In this document: positions 19,410 to 28,816 of the stretch, piece after piece
How positions within the stretch are numbered: position 1 is the stretch's first letter
Layout: each line of letters starts with the position of its first letter
Assembly (NCBI GenBank): GCA_014384345.1
Contig: JACNGB010000023.1
Span: forward strand, 1 to 57,689
From: Candidatus Thioglobus pontius
GTDB taxonomy: Bacteria; Pseudomonadota; Gammaproteobacteria; PS1; Pseudothioglobaceae
Length of the DNA stretch: 57,689 bases
Direction of reading: 5' to 3'
Translations under genes and position numbers: made by a program
Notes under the pieces: model-generated
The model's input: only the letters and a program-made list of their open reading frames with translations
What the model was told of the DNA's origin: nothing
Database searches by the model: none

Positions 19410-21799
19410 TGGCTAAAAATTTAGTTATTGTCGAGTCCCCTGCTAAAGCAAAAACAATTGAAAAGTTTTTGGGTAAAGACTATGTGGTGAAATCTAGCAT
19501 TGGCCATATTCGTGACATGCCTAAAAAGAACATGGGCATCGATATTGAGAATAACTTTGAGCCAACTTATGAAGTAACCACTGATAAAAAGAAGGTGGTG
19601 GCCGAATTAAGAAAAGCAGTTAAAACAGCAGAAAAGGTTTATCTCGCAACGGATGAGGATCGCGAAGGTGAGGCCATTGCTTGGCACTTGCTCGAAGCCT
19701 TAAAACTACCAAAAGACACCCCAAGAATTGTCTTTCATGAGATCACCAAGGGTGCAATTACTAACGCCATCATTGAGCCAAGAACGGTAGACTATCATTT
19801 GGTTGATGCGCAGCAGGCGCGTAGAATTATTGATCGTTTAGTAGGGTTTGAAATTTCCCCAGTACTTTGGCGCAAAATTTCAGGTGCACGTTCAGCAGGA
19901 CGCGTGCAGTCACCAGTGATGCGTTTGGTGGTTGAGAGAGAAAGAGAAATCGCACAGCATAGTGCAGTTTCTACCTATAAGGTCAAAGCGGAATTGGTTA
20001 ATGATAGTGGTGAAGTGCTTGATGTTAAGCTTAATAAGGATTTTGCCACTAAAGACGAAGCCTTAGCTTTTTCAACCAAATTATTGTCAGCTGATTTGAC
20101 GGTTGCCTCGATTGAGAAAAAACCGTCTAAACGCGCACCAAAAGCGCCTTTTATCACCTCAACATTGCAACAAGAGGCCTCACAAAAATTAGGATTTTCT
20201 GTTAAGCAGACGATGACCATTGCGCAAAATTTATATCGTGAAGGGTCAATTACTTACATGAGAACTGATTCTGTTACTTTGTCAGAAACAGCCATTGAAG
20301 CTGCGGGCAAAGTGATTGAGCAGGAGTTTGGTGCTGAATATCATCACCTTAGACGGTTTAAAACCAAAGACACTGGCGCCCAGGAGGCACACGAGGCCAT
20401 TCGACCAACCGACTTAACCAAGTCAAGTATTTATGGGGTAGATGAGCAAACAGCCAAATTGTACAGCTTAATTTATAAGCGTACACTAGCCTCGCAAATG
20501 AGCGATGCTCAACTGCAAAAAACACAAATTAAAATCAGAATTTCAGCAACTGATGAATTGTTTTTGGCGAATGGCGAAGTGCTAACTTTCCCAGGTTTTT
20601 TAAAAGTTTATGATTACCTATCTGCCGATGACAAATTACTGCCAGATCTGCAAGAAGGTAGAGCACTAACCTTGGCTAGTTTTGCTGCAAGAGAAAGTTT
20701 TTCTCGTGCCAAGCCAAGATATACCGAGGCCTCACTGGTTAAAAAGATTGAAGAAATGGGTATTGGCAGACCGTCAACGTTTGCCACTATGGTGTCAACC
20801 GTACAAGATCGTAACTACGTAACCAAAGAAACTCGAGAGGGTGTTGAGCGTGAATACGATTTAATTGAAATTAATGACAATGCAATTGTTGAATCTAGAC
20901 CTAGCGAAACAACAGGCGCAGAAAAAAACAAATTATTTCCAACCAATGTTGCTTATTTGCTGAATGATTTCCTGGTTAAAAACTTTAGCAACATTATTGA
21001 TTATGAATTTACGGCTAAATTAGAGTCTGACTTTGATACGGTAGCCACTCAAAATGTACCCTGGAAGAGTGTGGTAAAGAATTTCTACGATCCATTCCAT
21101 GCACAAATTGAAGCTGCTGCTGATATTTCTCGAGAAGAAACGCATGGCATGCGTGAGCTTGGCGAAGATCCAAAATCAGGCAAGCCGGTTAGCGTTAGAT
21201 TTGGTCGTTATGGTGCCTTTGCGCAAATTGGCCATAAAGATGATAAAGATAAGCCGACATTCGCTGCACTTAGAGGCACACTAGACATTGAAACCATTAC
21301 CTTAGATGAGGCGCTAGAGTTGTTTAATATGCCTCGTACCGTGGGTGAAACGGATGATTATGGCGTGATTAAGGCAAACTATGGTCGATTTGGTCCCTAC
21401 ATTCAATATGGTAAGAAATATGTTTCACTTAAAGAGCATACACCAGAAGAGGTAGATTTACCAACGGCGCTAGAATTGATTGCTGCGAAAGAAAAATTTG
21501 ACGCGGAACGTATTATTAAAACTTTTGACGACTCTGAGATTCAAGTGCTGAATGGTCGATTCGGCCCTTATATTTGGAATGGTAAAAAACGCGGTAGCGG
21601 TCAAAAAAATATCACCATTAAGAAAATATTTGGCGACAAAGAGCCGGCTGATCTAACCCTTGAAGAGTGTAAAAAAGCCATTTCTGGCAAACTAAAGCCC
21701 AAAACTAAAGCGAAAAAGCGTAAAAAAGCCGCACCTAAAAAGGCGACTGCTAAAAAGGCTACCAGCAAAACCACTAAAAAACCCGCAAAGAAAAAATAA
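19409..21799 (+). CDS. topA: DNA topoisomerase I
   Basis: This type IA topoisomerase relaxes negative supercoils. The 796-aa protein has the Toprim domain (LVIVESPAKAKTIEKFLG; DEDREGEAIAWHL), the catalytic Tyr283 in GSITYMRTDSV, and EEMGIGRPSTFATMVST. The C-terminus has three F/Y-G-R-F/Y-G repeats (VRFGRYGAFAQIG, NYGRFGPYIQYG, NGRFGPYIWNG) and a lysine/alanine-rich tail. This is the layout of TopA forms that lack the cysteine zinc ribbons of E. coli; no C4 clusters are present. Confidence 0.96.
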   Translation: MAKNLVIVESPAKAKTIEKFLGKDYVVKSSIGHIRDMPKKNMGIDIENNFEPTYEVTTDKKKVVAELRKAVKTAEKVYLATDEDREGEAIAWHLLEALKLPKDTPRIVFHEITKGAITNAIIEPRTVDYHLVDAQQARRIIDRLVGFEISPVLWRKISGARSAGRVQSPVMRLVVEREREIAQHSAVSTYKVKAELVNDSGEVLDVKLNKDFATKDEALAFSTKLLSADLTVASIEKKPSKRAPKAPFITSTLQQEASQKLGFSVKQTMTIAQNLYREGSITYMRTDSVTLSETAIEAAGKVIEQEFGAEYHHLRRFKTKDTGAQEAHEAIRPTDLTKSSIYGVDEQTAKLYSLIYKRTLASQMSDAQLQKTQIKIRISATDELFLANGEVLTFPGFLKVYDYLSADDKLLPDLQEGRALTLASFAARESFSRAKPRYTEASLVKKIEEMGIGRPSTFATMVSTVQDRNYVTKETREGVEREYDLIEINDNAIVESRPSETTGAEKNKLFPTNVAYLLNDFLVKNFSNIIDYEFTAKLESDFDTVATQNVPWKSVVKNFYDPFHAQIEAAADISREETHGMRELGEDPKSGKPVSVRFGRYGAFAQIGHKDDKDKPTFAALRGTLDIETITLDEALELFNMPRTVGETDDYGVIKANYGRFGPYIQYGKKYVSLKEHTPEEVDLPTALELIAAKEKFDAERIIKTFDDSEIQVLNGRFGPYIWNGKKRGSGQKNITIKKIFGDKEPADLTLEECKKAISGKLKPKTKAKKRKKAAPKKATAKKATSKTTKKPAKKK

Positions 21800-21887
21800 C
21801 CACGCACCATAGCCTTATTATCACACAGCCTTTTTTAACGGTTGCGGTGTAAAATACCTAGCATTTATTGTTAAATCACAAATAGTT

Positions 21888-22070
21888 ATGTTGTTAGTCA
21901 GTGAAGTCATTATTGCCAATCCGCAGGCGGATTCTTTCGAAGAATTGGTCGATATTCTTAAAGCTGTTTCAAAAGCATCAGACGAGCGTTTTTTTCGTAT
22001 GGATGTTAAGCCTGATTATCATGACACGCCTGAAAATTGGGAAGACCGATTAGAAGCAGCTTTTTACTAG
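21888..22070 (+). CDS. Uncharacterised 60-aa acidic protein
   Basis: The product begins MLLVSEVIIANPQADSFEEL and ends DTPENWEDRLEAAFY. It has no signal peptide or membrane segment and no motif I recognise. A TAAAAT -10-like box lies about 40 nt upstream. It is nine nt ahead of the next gene, so the two probably form one unit, running on into trpF and trpB. Position between topA and trpF suggests a conserved lineage gene; no function can be assigned. Confidence 0.65.
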   Translation: MLLVSEVIIANPQADSFEELVDILKAVSKASDERFFRMDVKPDYHDTPENWEDRLEAAFY

Positions 22071-22079
22071 AGAATTATT

Positions 22080-22787
22080 ATGGGAAAATATTTAAACAAA
22101 GAGCAAATTTTTGACGCTGAAGGCGGCGAAGATATGTACGCTAACGAAGAGCAGTTGGTTGCTCGACTAGAGTTTTTCGAGGCGCAGTTGGCTGCTCAAA
22201 CGCCAGACACACCGGTTGAAGAGTGTATTAATACCTTGCTTGAAATTGCTCGCATCCAAGTGGAGCGTTACAAGGGTGCTGATGCTTGGGAAAAGGCTAT
22301 GTTGGCCTTTGATCTAGCCAAGGAAAATGAATTATGGGAATACGCCACCGAAGCTTGTGACGCGATGTTTTTGTCTGAAGGGCCAGAGGCTCTGAAAGCA
22401 CTAGGTCATGCGTTGTGGCTAGGTATCACTTTCCCTATTGATCCGGAGCTGACTGTGGCCACACTACAGCATTTGGTAGAAGAGTCTCCTAAAGGCGCAG
22501 ATACTAAAGCTTATGCAGCAGCAACCGCGCACTACATTGTTTCTATTAGACGTGGTGCAGACGATGATTTAACCTTTTTTGCTTCACAAATGATTGCCTC
22601 AGTTGCTGATGAGCATTCACACGTGACTGACCAGTCTACGTTTGATTTGTGGCGTAAAACGTTGCAGCTTGATAAGCCAGAAGTGTTTTTGGCTAAAATG
22701 TCGAGCGCTGTTGAACAATTGGTGGGTGACAGTTGGTGGGTTGATCGTGATGCCATTAGAGCAAAGCTTGATGCGGAAGGTAAATAG
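22080..22787 (+). CDS. Uncharacterised 235-aa helical protein upstream of trpF
   Basis: This acidic, largely helical protein has no signal peptide. Segments such as VEECINTLLEIARIQVERYK, AWEKAMLAFDLAKENELWEY and ALKALGHALWLGITF look like helical hairpin repeats, possibly a TPR- or HEAT-like scaffold. It abuts trpF with zero spacing (stop 22787, trpF ATG 22788) and follows the 60-aa gene by nine nt, so it is co-transcribed with the tryptophan genes. I do not recognise a family. Confidence 0.7.
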   Translation: MGKYLNKEQIFDAEGGEDMYANEEQLVARLEFFEAQLAAQTPDTPVEECINTLLEIARIQVERYKGADAWEKAMLAFDLAKENELWEYATEACDAMFLSEGPEALKALGHALWLGITFPIDPELTVATLQHLVEESPKGADTKAYAAATAHYIVSIRRGADDDLTFFASQMIASVADEHSHVTDQSTFDLWRKTLQLDKPEVFLAKMSSAVEQLVGDSWWVDRDAIRAKLDAEGK

Positions 22788-23396
22788 ATGAATATCAAGG
22801 TTTGTGGTTTCACGCAAGCGCAAAATGCACGTGACGCTGCCATGCTGGGGATTGATGCCATTGGCCTGGTTTTTTATGAGCAGTCGCCTCGCTATGTTGA
22901 AACTGCGCAAGCGTTAGAAATTATTCAAGCATTGCCTCCATTTATCAGCCGGGTCGGATTGTTTGTCAATGCAGATTCTCATTTTATTGATGAGGTATTG
23001 TGCGAGGTGCCATTAGATACGTTGCAATTTCATGGTGATGAAACGCCGCAAGCATGCGAACAATATGCCATGCCATTTATTAAAGCCTTGCGAGTGAATG
23101 AGCAGACTAATATTGTTCAACTGGCGCAAGACTACCAGCAAGCAAGTGGCTTATTGTTAGATGCTTATAATCCTAATGTCTATGGCGGAACAGGTGAGCA
23201 ATTTGACTGGTCATTGGCTAATGTTGAGATCGACCTGCCGATTATTTTAGCAGGCGGCCTAAATCCAGAAACCGCTCATCAAGCAGTGAGTCAAGTTAAC
23301 CCTTATGCGCTCGATGTTTCTAGTGGTGTGGAAAGTGCCAAAGGTATTAAGGATATTGAAAAAATCAAGCAATTTATGACACAGGCAAATTTATGA
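22788..23396 (+). CDS. trpF: Phosphoribosylanthranilate isomerase
   Basis: TrpF converts PRA to CdRP in tryptophan synthesis. The 202-aa TIM barrel has the catalytic Cys in [52 protein letters not shown] (catalytic Asp), ILAGGLNPE, and [15 protein letters not shown]. It overlaps trpB by four nt. Confidence 0.94.
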   Translation: MNIKVCGFTQAQNARDAAMLGIDAIGLVFYEQSPRYVETAQALEIIQALPPFISRVGLFVNADSHFIDEVLCEVPLDTLQFHGDETPQACEQYAMPFIKALRVNEQTNIVQLAQDYQQASGLLLDAYNPNVYGGTGEQFDWSLANVEIDLPIILAGGLNPETAHQAVSQVNPYALDVSSGVESAKGIKDIEKIKQFMTQANL

Positions 23397-24604
23397 GTAA
23401 TTACAACTTACCGGATGATAAAGGCCATTTCGATCAATTTGGTGGGTCTTTTATGCCAGAAACATTGGTTACAGCGGTTACTGAACTTAAGGATGCTTAT
23501 GAAAAATTTAAAGATGATCCTGAATTTTTAGCTGAATTTGAGCATGATTTAAAACATTATGTAGGTCGCTCAACGCCACTTTATCATGCGCAAAATCTGA
23601 GTAAGCAATTAGGCGGTGCGCAGATACATTTGAAACGAGAAGATTTAAATCATACAGGCGCTCATAAAGTTAACAACACAATTGGTCAAGCATTACTGGC
23701 AAAACGTCTTGGCAAAACTCGCATTATTGCTGAAACGGGTGCGGGCCAACACGGCGTTGCAACCGCAACCGTGGCAGCGCGCTTAGGGCTGGAATGTGTG
23801 GTTTACATGGGCGAGGTTGATGTTGCTCGTCAAGCTTTGAATGTTTTTAGAATGAAGCTTTTGGGTGCGACGGTTGTTCCGGTATCTTCGGGCTCAAAAA
23901 CCCTGAAAGACGCACTCAATGAAGCCATGCGAGATTGGGTAACCAATATTGATAATACGTTTTATATTATTGGTACTGTAGCAGGCCCACACCCTTATCC
24001 AATGATGGTGCGTGATTTTCAATCAATTATTGGTAAAGAAGCCAAGGCACAATTTGCTGATCAAGTTGGCGGTCTGCCGGATGCATTAGTCGCTTGTGTT
24101 GGTGGCGGATCGAATGCAATCGGCTTATTTCATGAGTTTATTGATGATGCGTCAGTGGAGATCTATGGTGTAGAGGCGGCGGGCCATGGTCTTGACAAAG
24201 GCCCAACAGCACACGCCGCCCCTTTGTGCGCAGGCAATATAGGTGTGCTGCATGGCAATAGAACTTATTTAATGGAAGATGAAAATGGTCAGATAATTGA
24301 AGGCCATTCAATTTCAGCTGGATTAGACTATCCAGGCGTAGGTCCAGAGCATGCTTATTTGAAAGATTCGGGTCGTGCACAATACGTGGCCATTACCGAC
24401 GAAGAAGCGCTTGATGCATTTCATACGCTAACTAAAGTTGAAGGCATCTTGCCAGCACTCGAGTCCTCACATGCAGTGGCTTATGGCATTAAGTTGGCAC
24501 AACGGCTAGACGCAGATAAGCACATTATCATCAATCTTTCAGGGCGTGGTGATAAGGATATTCATACTATTGCTGAAATCGAAGGCATACATTTTAAGGG
24601 TTAA
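23393..24604 (+). CDS. trpB: Tryptophan synthase beta chain
   Basis: This PLP enzyme joins indole and serine. The 403-aa protein has [19 protein letters not shown] with the PLP lysine, [14 protein letters not shown], the phosphate loop [15 protein letters not shown], and the C-terminal LSGRGDKD. It follows trpF. Its usual partner trpA lies about 9 kb away at 33397, so the synthase subunits are encoded separately. Confidence 0.96.
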   Translation: MSNYNLPDDKGHFDQFGGSFMPETLVTAVTELKDAYEKFKDDPEFLAEFEHDLKHYVGRSTPLYHAQNLSKQLGGAQIHLKREDLNHTGAHKVNNTIGQALLAKRLGKTRIIAETGAGQHGVATATVAARLGLECVVYMGEVDVARQALNVFRMKLLGATVVPVSSGSKTLKDALNEAMRDWVTNIDNTFYIIGTVAGPHPYPMMVRDFQSIIGKEAKAQFADQVGGLPDALVACVGGGSNAIGLFHEFIDDASVEIYGVEAAGHGLDKGPTAHAAPLCAGNIGVLHGNRTYLMEDENGQIIEGHSISAGLDYPGVGPEHAYLKDSGRAQYVAITDEEALDAFHTLTKVEGILPALESSHAVAYGIKLAQRLDADKHIIINLSGRGDKDIHTIAEIEGIHFKG

Positions 24605-24706
24605 TTTTCCCTAATTGCTGCGTCAATTGTCGTACTCAAAGCCTCATGTATTAGTCAATACACTTCGACTTTTGCGTGCGTCACTTCCTTGCACTAAGGG
24701 AAAATT
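24603..24706. repeat. 104-bp imperfect palindrome after trpB
   Basis: AATTTTCCCT at 24603-24612 and AGGGAAAATT at 24697-24706 are perfect ends of a long imperfect inverted repeat. Its inner arms also pair in blocks (TGC, CAAA, TGTATT). It begins at the trpB stop and has no coding potential. It may act as a 3' end hairpin or be an intergenic repeat family; its copy number cannot be judged here. Confidence 0.6.
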
Positions 24707-24813
24707 CTCTCCTTAAAACACATTCTATGGGTTGCTTATCACTAGCTTTTTTGTTGTCGAAATTTTCAAAATCAGACACTTATAAATTATAAGCTCCTAC
24801 TTTTTCAAATTCC

Positions 24814-25097
24814 TTACGCCTCGATTTTAACATTCTGTTCAATACCACCTTGAGTGGTGAAAATCACCGCTTTAAAATTGTATTGGTACATTCGCACCAT
24901 TAGTGTCCAACTCCGTTATAGCAATAAACCAATTATTATAAATTGGGTAACCTCTGATCTTATTCAAAGGTGTTATTGCTGGTTTAACTTAGTTGTGCAC
25001 TAATGGTGCGAATGTACCTGGTGTATTTTAAGTGAAATCGATCCATTTTAATAATTCCCGATTTTTTTAATCTGTCAATATGAACTGCAAGGTACAA
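24814..25097 (-). pseudogene. Short reading frame split by a MITE
   Basis: On the minus strand the segment right of the MITE encodes (from ATG 25046) MDRFHLKYTR, and the left segment encodes YQYNFKAVIFTTQGGIEQNV to a TAA at 24814-24816. Removing the element and one copy of the TA duplication joins them in one frame of 34 codons, or about 51 from a TTG at 25097. No family is recognised. A chance open frame of this size is possible in AT-rich DNA. Confidence 0.35.
24889..25014. mobile_element. MITE with long terminal inverted repeats and TA duplication
   Basis: GGTACATTCGCACCATTAG at 24885 onwards and its exact reverse complement ending at 25018 form 21-bp perfect inverted repeats; the match continues imperfectly for several bases inward. 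A TA dinucleotide flanks both ends (24887-24888 and 25015-25016), the target duplication used by IS630/mariner elements. No transposase is encoded in the ~126-bp interior, so it is non-autonomous. Confidence 0.7.
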
Positions 25098-25130
25098 TTA
25101 TGGTTCAATTGTTTTTCTTAAGGGGTGCAA

Positions 25131-26294
25131 ATGTATAAAAAATCAACAATTAGTTTACTAGCAACTTTAGCGATTGGTTTGAATGTGGCTTTATCTTCTG
25201 TGGCTTGGGCTAAAGATCCAAATATGGCTGTTCAAACAAAAGATAGAAATGGTGATGGAAAAGTGAGTTTTGATGAGTGGGATAAGCCAGAATTTGTTTT
25301 TAACAAAATTGATTTTAATGGTGATGGCTACTTAACCGCACAGGAGTTTGCCAAGAAGTGGGGTATTCCTATGTCTGGTGGCGGTTCAAATGCCAGAAGT
25401 GTTGCCGATGCTGGATCTTTAGATGATACAAGCGTCATTATTGCAGATGTGCACATGCATCCACATCCTAATAATCACCCGATTGATCAGCTAACTTGGA
25501 TGAATAGAAATGGCGTTAAGTGGGCAGGACTAGGTGAAATGCTAGGCGGAAGAAGTGTTCGAGAAAACTATCGCCAGACACTTGGCAATAGATATATTCC
25601 ATTTGGTGGCCAAAGTGCTTTGAATCAAATTTTTTTCAAATATGGTGTGAGCGGACTTGAAGATGAAAATAATCCAATGTTCAGAGATTTGATGACAGAA
25701 TTAAAACAAGATTTTGACTCAGGCAAGCTTAAGGGTATTGGCGAGGTATTTGGCGATAATAGTAACGGCAATCCTAAATCAAAAATTAAACGCAAAACTA
25801 ATGTCTATGCACCAACCTATAAAGGGATGATAGATTTGGTGGCTAAGTATGGAGGTGCTTTATCAATTCATGTTGATTGGAATCGTGACTCTATTGCCCA
25901 TCTTGAATCTTTGGCTGATTACAACACAGATGGTAATATTATTTGGGCGCATTGTGGCGGCAATACACATGCAAATGATGTGCGTAAGGTGTTGCAAAGG
26001 CATGGTAATATATATTGCGATTTATCTGCAAGGCATAAGCCAAAGTTAACATCTAGGATTGTAAAGAAAAAACCACATCAAGAGATTTTTACTTCGTATA
26101 GCTTAAATAGCGGTTGGAAAGATTTAATTGAAGAAATGCCAGATCGTTTTATGGTCGGCACAGACACCAAGGGCGGCGCAAAGTATGACAAAGGTATTAG
26201 TAATATTAGAAACGGACTTCTGGCAAATTTAAGCCAAGAAACAGCAGAAAAAGTTGCTTATAAAAATGCTCAAAGATTATTAAATCTGCATTAA
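25131..26294 (+). CDS. Secreted EF-hand/amidohydrolase fusion protein
   Basis: The 387-aa protein has a signal peptide (to about residue 27, SVAWA). Two canonical EF-hands follow, DRNGDGKVSFDE (38-49) and DFNGDGYLTAQE (61-72). A TIM-barrel metal hydrolase domain then extends from about 100 to the end. Probable metal ligands are H108-x-H110 (ADVHMHPH), E205 (GIGEVFGD), H247 (SIHVDW), H274 (WAHCGGN) and D345 (MVGTDT), the amidohydrolase pattern. It probably acts in the periplasm; the substrate is unknown. I chose ATG 25131 because AGGGG lies five bases upstream. The 3' end overlaps the convergent MFS gene by four nt. The upstream 500 bp carries repeats, so the gene may be an acquisition. Confidence 0.8.
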   Translation: MYKKSTISLLATLAIGLNVALSSVAWAKDPNMAVQTKDRNGDGKVSFDEWDKPEFVFNKIDFNGDGYLTAQEFAKKWGIPMSGGGSNARSVADAGSLDDTSVIIADVHMHPHPNNHPIDQLTWMNRNGVKWAGLGEMLGGRSVRENYRQTLGNRYIPFGGQSALNQIFFKYGVSGLEDENNPMFRDLMTELKQDFDSGKLKGIGEVFGDNSNGNPKSKIKRKTNVYAPTYKGMIDLVAKYGGALSIHVDWNRDSIAHLESLADYNTDGNIIWAHCGGNTHANDVRKVLQRHGNIYCDLSARHKPKLTSRIVKKKPHQEIFTSYSLNSGWKDLIEEMPDRFMVGTDTKGGAKYDKGISNIRNGLLANLSQETAEKVAYKNAQRLLNLH

Positions 26295-27457
26295 GTTTTT
26301 ACTCTGAGCCACCATAGCAAGATTAACAGCTGAGCAATCAGTAACGGCATAACTGAAAGTAACACCACTTCCCAGCCGTAGTTAAAGACAAACCAGCCGG
26401 CAGATAGTGAAGCCAAAGCTTGAACGGTAAAAATTAGAAAGTCATTTAATGATTGAACTTTGAATTTTTCATTTTCTTTATAGGCGCGTGGCAACAGGCT
26501 AGTGCCGCCAATGAATAAGAAGTTCCAGCCCAGTCCTAGCAAAATCAATGCCAGCCAATAATTATTGAGTGCATGGCCTGAATAGGCGAGAGCAACACAA
26601 GCAAAGTAAATAAGTATGCCAATTAACATCATCTTTCCTAACCCCAGCCATTTAACAATAAACGGGGTGAATAGCGAGGGCAGGAACATTGCAATCACGT
26701 GCGATTGGATAACAAATTTCGTTTGTTCTAAAGAAAATCCATCGATCACATGCATGCTCATGGGGGTGGCGGTCATCAGATAGCTCATCACCACGTAGCC
26801 AATTGCCGCACTAGAAATAGCGACAATAAAAACTGGCTGTTTGATGATATTAGCCAAAGGTCGCGTATTTGACGGATTTTTTTCTTCAGCAAAGTCTGTT
26901 TGTTGATAAAACCACAAAAGACCAAAAGCAGCAAAAAAGCAGCCACTTAATAAAACAAAAGAACCGACAAAATCAGTAACAAATAAATCCTTGCCCAGGG
27001 TGGCAATTTCAGGCCCCAGAAAGGCCGACACTAAGCCACCAATCAACACGGCAGAGGTAGCGGTAGCACTGAGATTTTTAGGCACACTTTCAATAGCAGC
27101 GAAGCGAAACTGGTTCATGGTGGCGGTGGTTAAGCCAAATAAAAAAGCAGCCAAGCAAAATAAATTGAAAGATTCAACTTGCAAAGCAACGATGGCCAAA
27201 AAGATAATGATCAATGTATAAACACAAACACTTAAGAAAGTTCTGCGTCTACCAATTATTGACATGACGCGATTAATGGGAATAATAAAGCTCGCTGTAC
27301 CAACCACTAATAGTGCTACTGGTAAGGTAGATAAGCTATCTGTGGGCGCTAAAGACTGACCGATAATGCCACCCAAAAAAATCACAAAAACACTTAACGA
27401 CATAAACAAAGCTAGGCTAGCGGTTAGTAGCCAAACATTACGGGGTAGTGCAGACAT
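26291..27457 (-). CDS. Major facilitator superfamily transporter
   Basis: This 388-aa protein has about 12 hydrophobic segments. The loop between helices 2 and 3 is the MFS motif A-like INRVMSIIGRRRTFL, and helices 4-5 contain NQFRFAAIESVPKNLSATAT. The substrate cannot be told; drug/metabolite efflux is common for this subgroup. Its start codon directly abuts the glmU stop, so it is the third gene of the 29479-to-26291 operon. Confidence 0.85.
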   Translation of the reverse strand: MSALPRNVWLLTASLALFMSLSVFVIFLGGIIGQSLAPTDSLSTLPVALLVVGTASFIIPINRVMSIIGRRRTFLSVCVYTLIIIFLAIVALQVESFNLFCLAAFLFGLTTATMNQFRFAAIESVPKNLSATATSAVLIGGLVSAFLGPEIATLGKDLFVTDFVGSFVLLSGCFFAAFGLLWFYQQTDFAEEKNPSNTRPLANIIKQPVFIVAISSAAIGYVVMSYLMTATPMSMHVIDGFSLEQTKFVIQSHVIAMFLPSLFTPFIVKWLGLGKMMLIGILIYFACVALAYSGHALNNYWLALILLGLGWNFLFIGGTSLLPRAYKENEKFKVQSLNDFLIFTVQALASLSAGWFVFNYGWEVVLLSVMPLLIAQLLILLWWLRVKT

Positions 27458-28816
27458 TTATTGTTTGGTAGGTCTTTTCCAGCTTGGGAAAGGTCTTTGT
27501 TTTGATCGGCTTAGTGTGAGTTGTTCTGCTGGCGCGTCAGAGGTAATCGTGGATCCGGCGCCAATGGTGGCATTTTTGCCGATGGTAACTGGCGCTACTA
27601 GTTGAGAATCAGAGCCAACAAAAACACCATCATCGATAATAGTCTGGTGTTTGTTAACACCGTCATAATTGCAGGTAATAACACCGGCACCAATATTAAC
27701 CTCATCACCCATGGTGGTATCACCTACATAACTTAGGTGCGAAACCTTTGAGCCTTTGCCAATAGTGGATTTTTTAACTTCAACAAAATTGCCAATTTTA
27801 GCGTTTTCACCAATGTTGGCCAGTGGACGAATGCGAGCAAATGGGCCGATGGATGCACCATGATTAATGACAGCATCTTCAATAACAGAGTTTGCCAATA
27901 TCGATACATTATCGCCAATTTTGGCGTTTTTTATTGTGCAGTTAGGCGCAATTGATGTATTGTTTCCTAGGCTTACCTCACCCTCTATTAAGGTGTTAAT
28001 GTCAATTTCACAGTCTTTGCCAAAGCGTAAGTTTCCACGACAATCAAATCGGGCCGGATCTTTTAGCGTGAGCCCTTGTTGCATATATTGGGCAGCTTGC
28101 TGCTGCTGAAAAACACGCTCAAGCTGCGCTAATTGCGCTTTGTCATTAACACCTGCTACTTCAAATTCATTGTTTGTAATGACTGAGGTGACTGTTTTGT
28201 TATCATTAACAGCAGACTCAACAATATCTGTTAGGTAGAGTTCGCCTTGAGCATTGTTGGTGTCTAGATCCGCTAAATATTGTTTAAGCAGTTGGGCGTT
28301 TACCGCCATAATTCCGGTATTTACTTCACAAATTTTAAGCTGTTCAGGGGTGGCGTCTTTTTGTTCAACAATTGCCTGAATGACGTTATTCTGCCTGACA
28401 ATACGCCCATAGCCGGTCGGATTATCCAAAATAACGGATAACAGGGCAATACCAGTTGACTGTGCAGCGTCAATAAGCTGTTCAAGGGTTGCTTGTTGAA
28501 TCAGAGGCACATCGCCATACAAAATTAAAGCAACGGTGTTGTCTTCAATATGAGGGGTTGCCTGCGCCACAGCATGGCCAGTGCCTAATTGTTCAACCTG
28601 TTCTACCCAATTAATTGAATTGTCATTAATGGCTTGCTGAACCTGATCACCGCCAAAGCCGTAAACCACATGCACTTGTTGGCTGATATTTTTTGCCTGA
28701 GTAAGCACATGGCCTAATAAGGTGTTATTCGATAAGGTTTGTAGTACTTTTGGCTTGGATGAGTTCATGCGCGTGCCTTTGCCCGCTGCAAGAATGATGG
28801 CGTGAATGTTGTTCAT
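27458..28816 (-). CDS. glmU: Bifunctional GlmU (GlcN-1-P acetyltransferase / GlcNAc-1-P uridylyltransferase)
   Basis: GlmU makes UDP-GlcNAc for peptidoglycan and LPS. The 452-aa protein has the uridylyltransferase motif AIILAAGKGTRMNSSKPKVL at its N-terminus, LYGDVPLI, and a C-terminal left-handed beta-helix with hexapeptide repeats (IGPFARIRPLANIGENAKIG; YVGDTTMGDEVNIGAG; CNYDGVNKHQT). Length is typical. It abuts its neighbours with no gaps. glmS is not in the window, although it commonly follows the atp operon. Confidence 0.95.
   Translation of the reverse strand: MNNIHAIILAAGKGTRMNSSKPKVLQTLSNNTLLGHVLTQAKNISQQVHVVYGFGGDQVQQAINDNSINWVEQVEQLGTGHAVAQATPHIEDNTVALILYGDVPLIQQATLEQLIDAAQSTGIALLSVILDNPTGYGRIVRQNNVIQAIVEQKDATPEQLKICEVNTGIMAVNAQLLKQYLADLDTNNAQGELYLTDIVESAVNDNKTVTSVITNNEFEVAGVNDKAQLAQLERVFQQQQAAQYMQQGLTLKDPARFDCRGNLRFGKDCEIDINTLIEGEVSLGNNTSIAPNCTIKNAKIGDNVSILANSVIEDAVINHGASIGPFARIRPLANIGENAKIGNFVEVKKSTIGKGSKVSHLSYVGDTTMGDEVNIGAGVITCNYDGVNKHQTIIDDGVFVGSDSQLVAPVTIGKNATIGAGSTITSDAPAEQLTLSRSKQRPFPSWKRPTKQ

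Noticed and set aside
24605-25130. CRISPR array or tRNA in the 500-bp gap after trpB
   Set aside because: Repeats here are inverted pairs, not regularly spaced direct repeats, and no cloverleaf or CCA-end sequence was seen.
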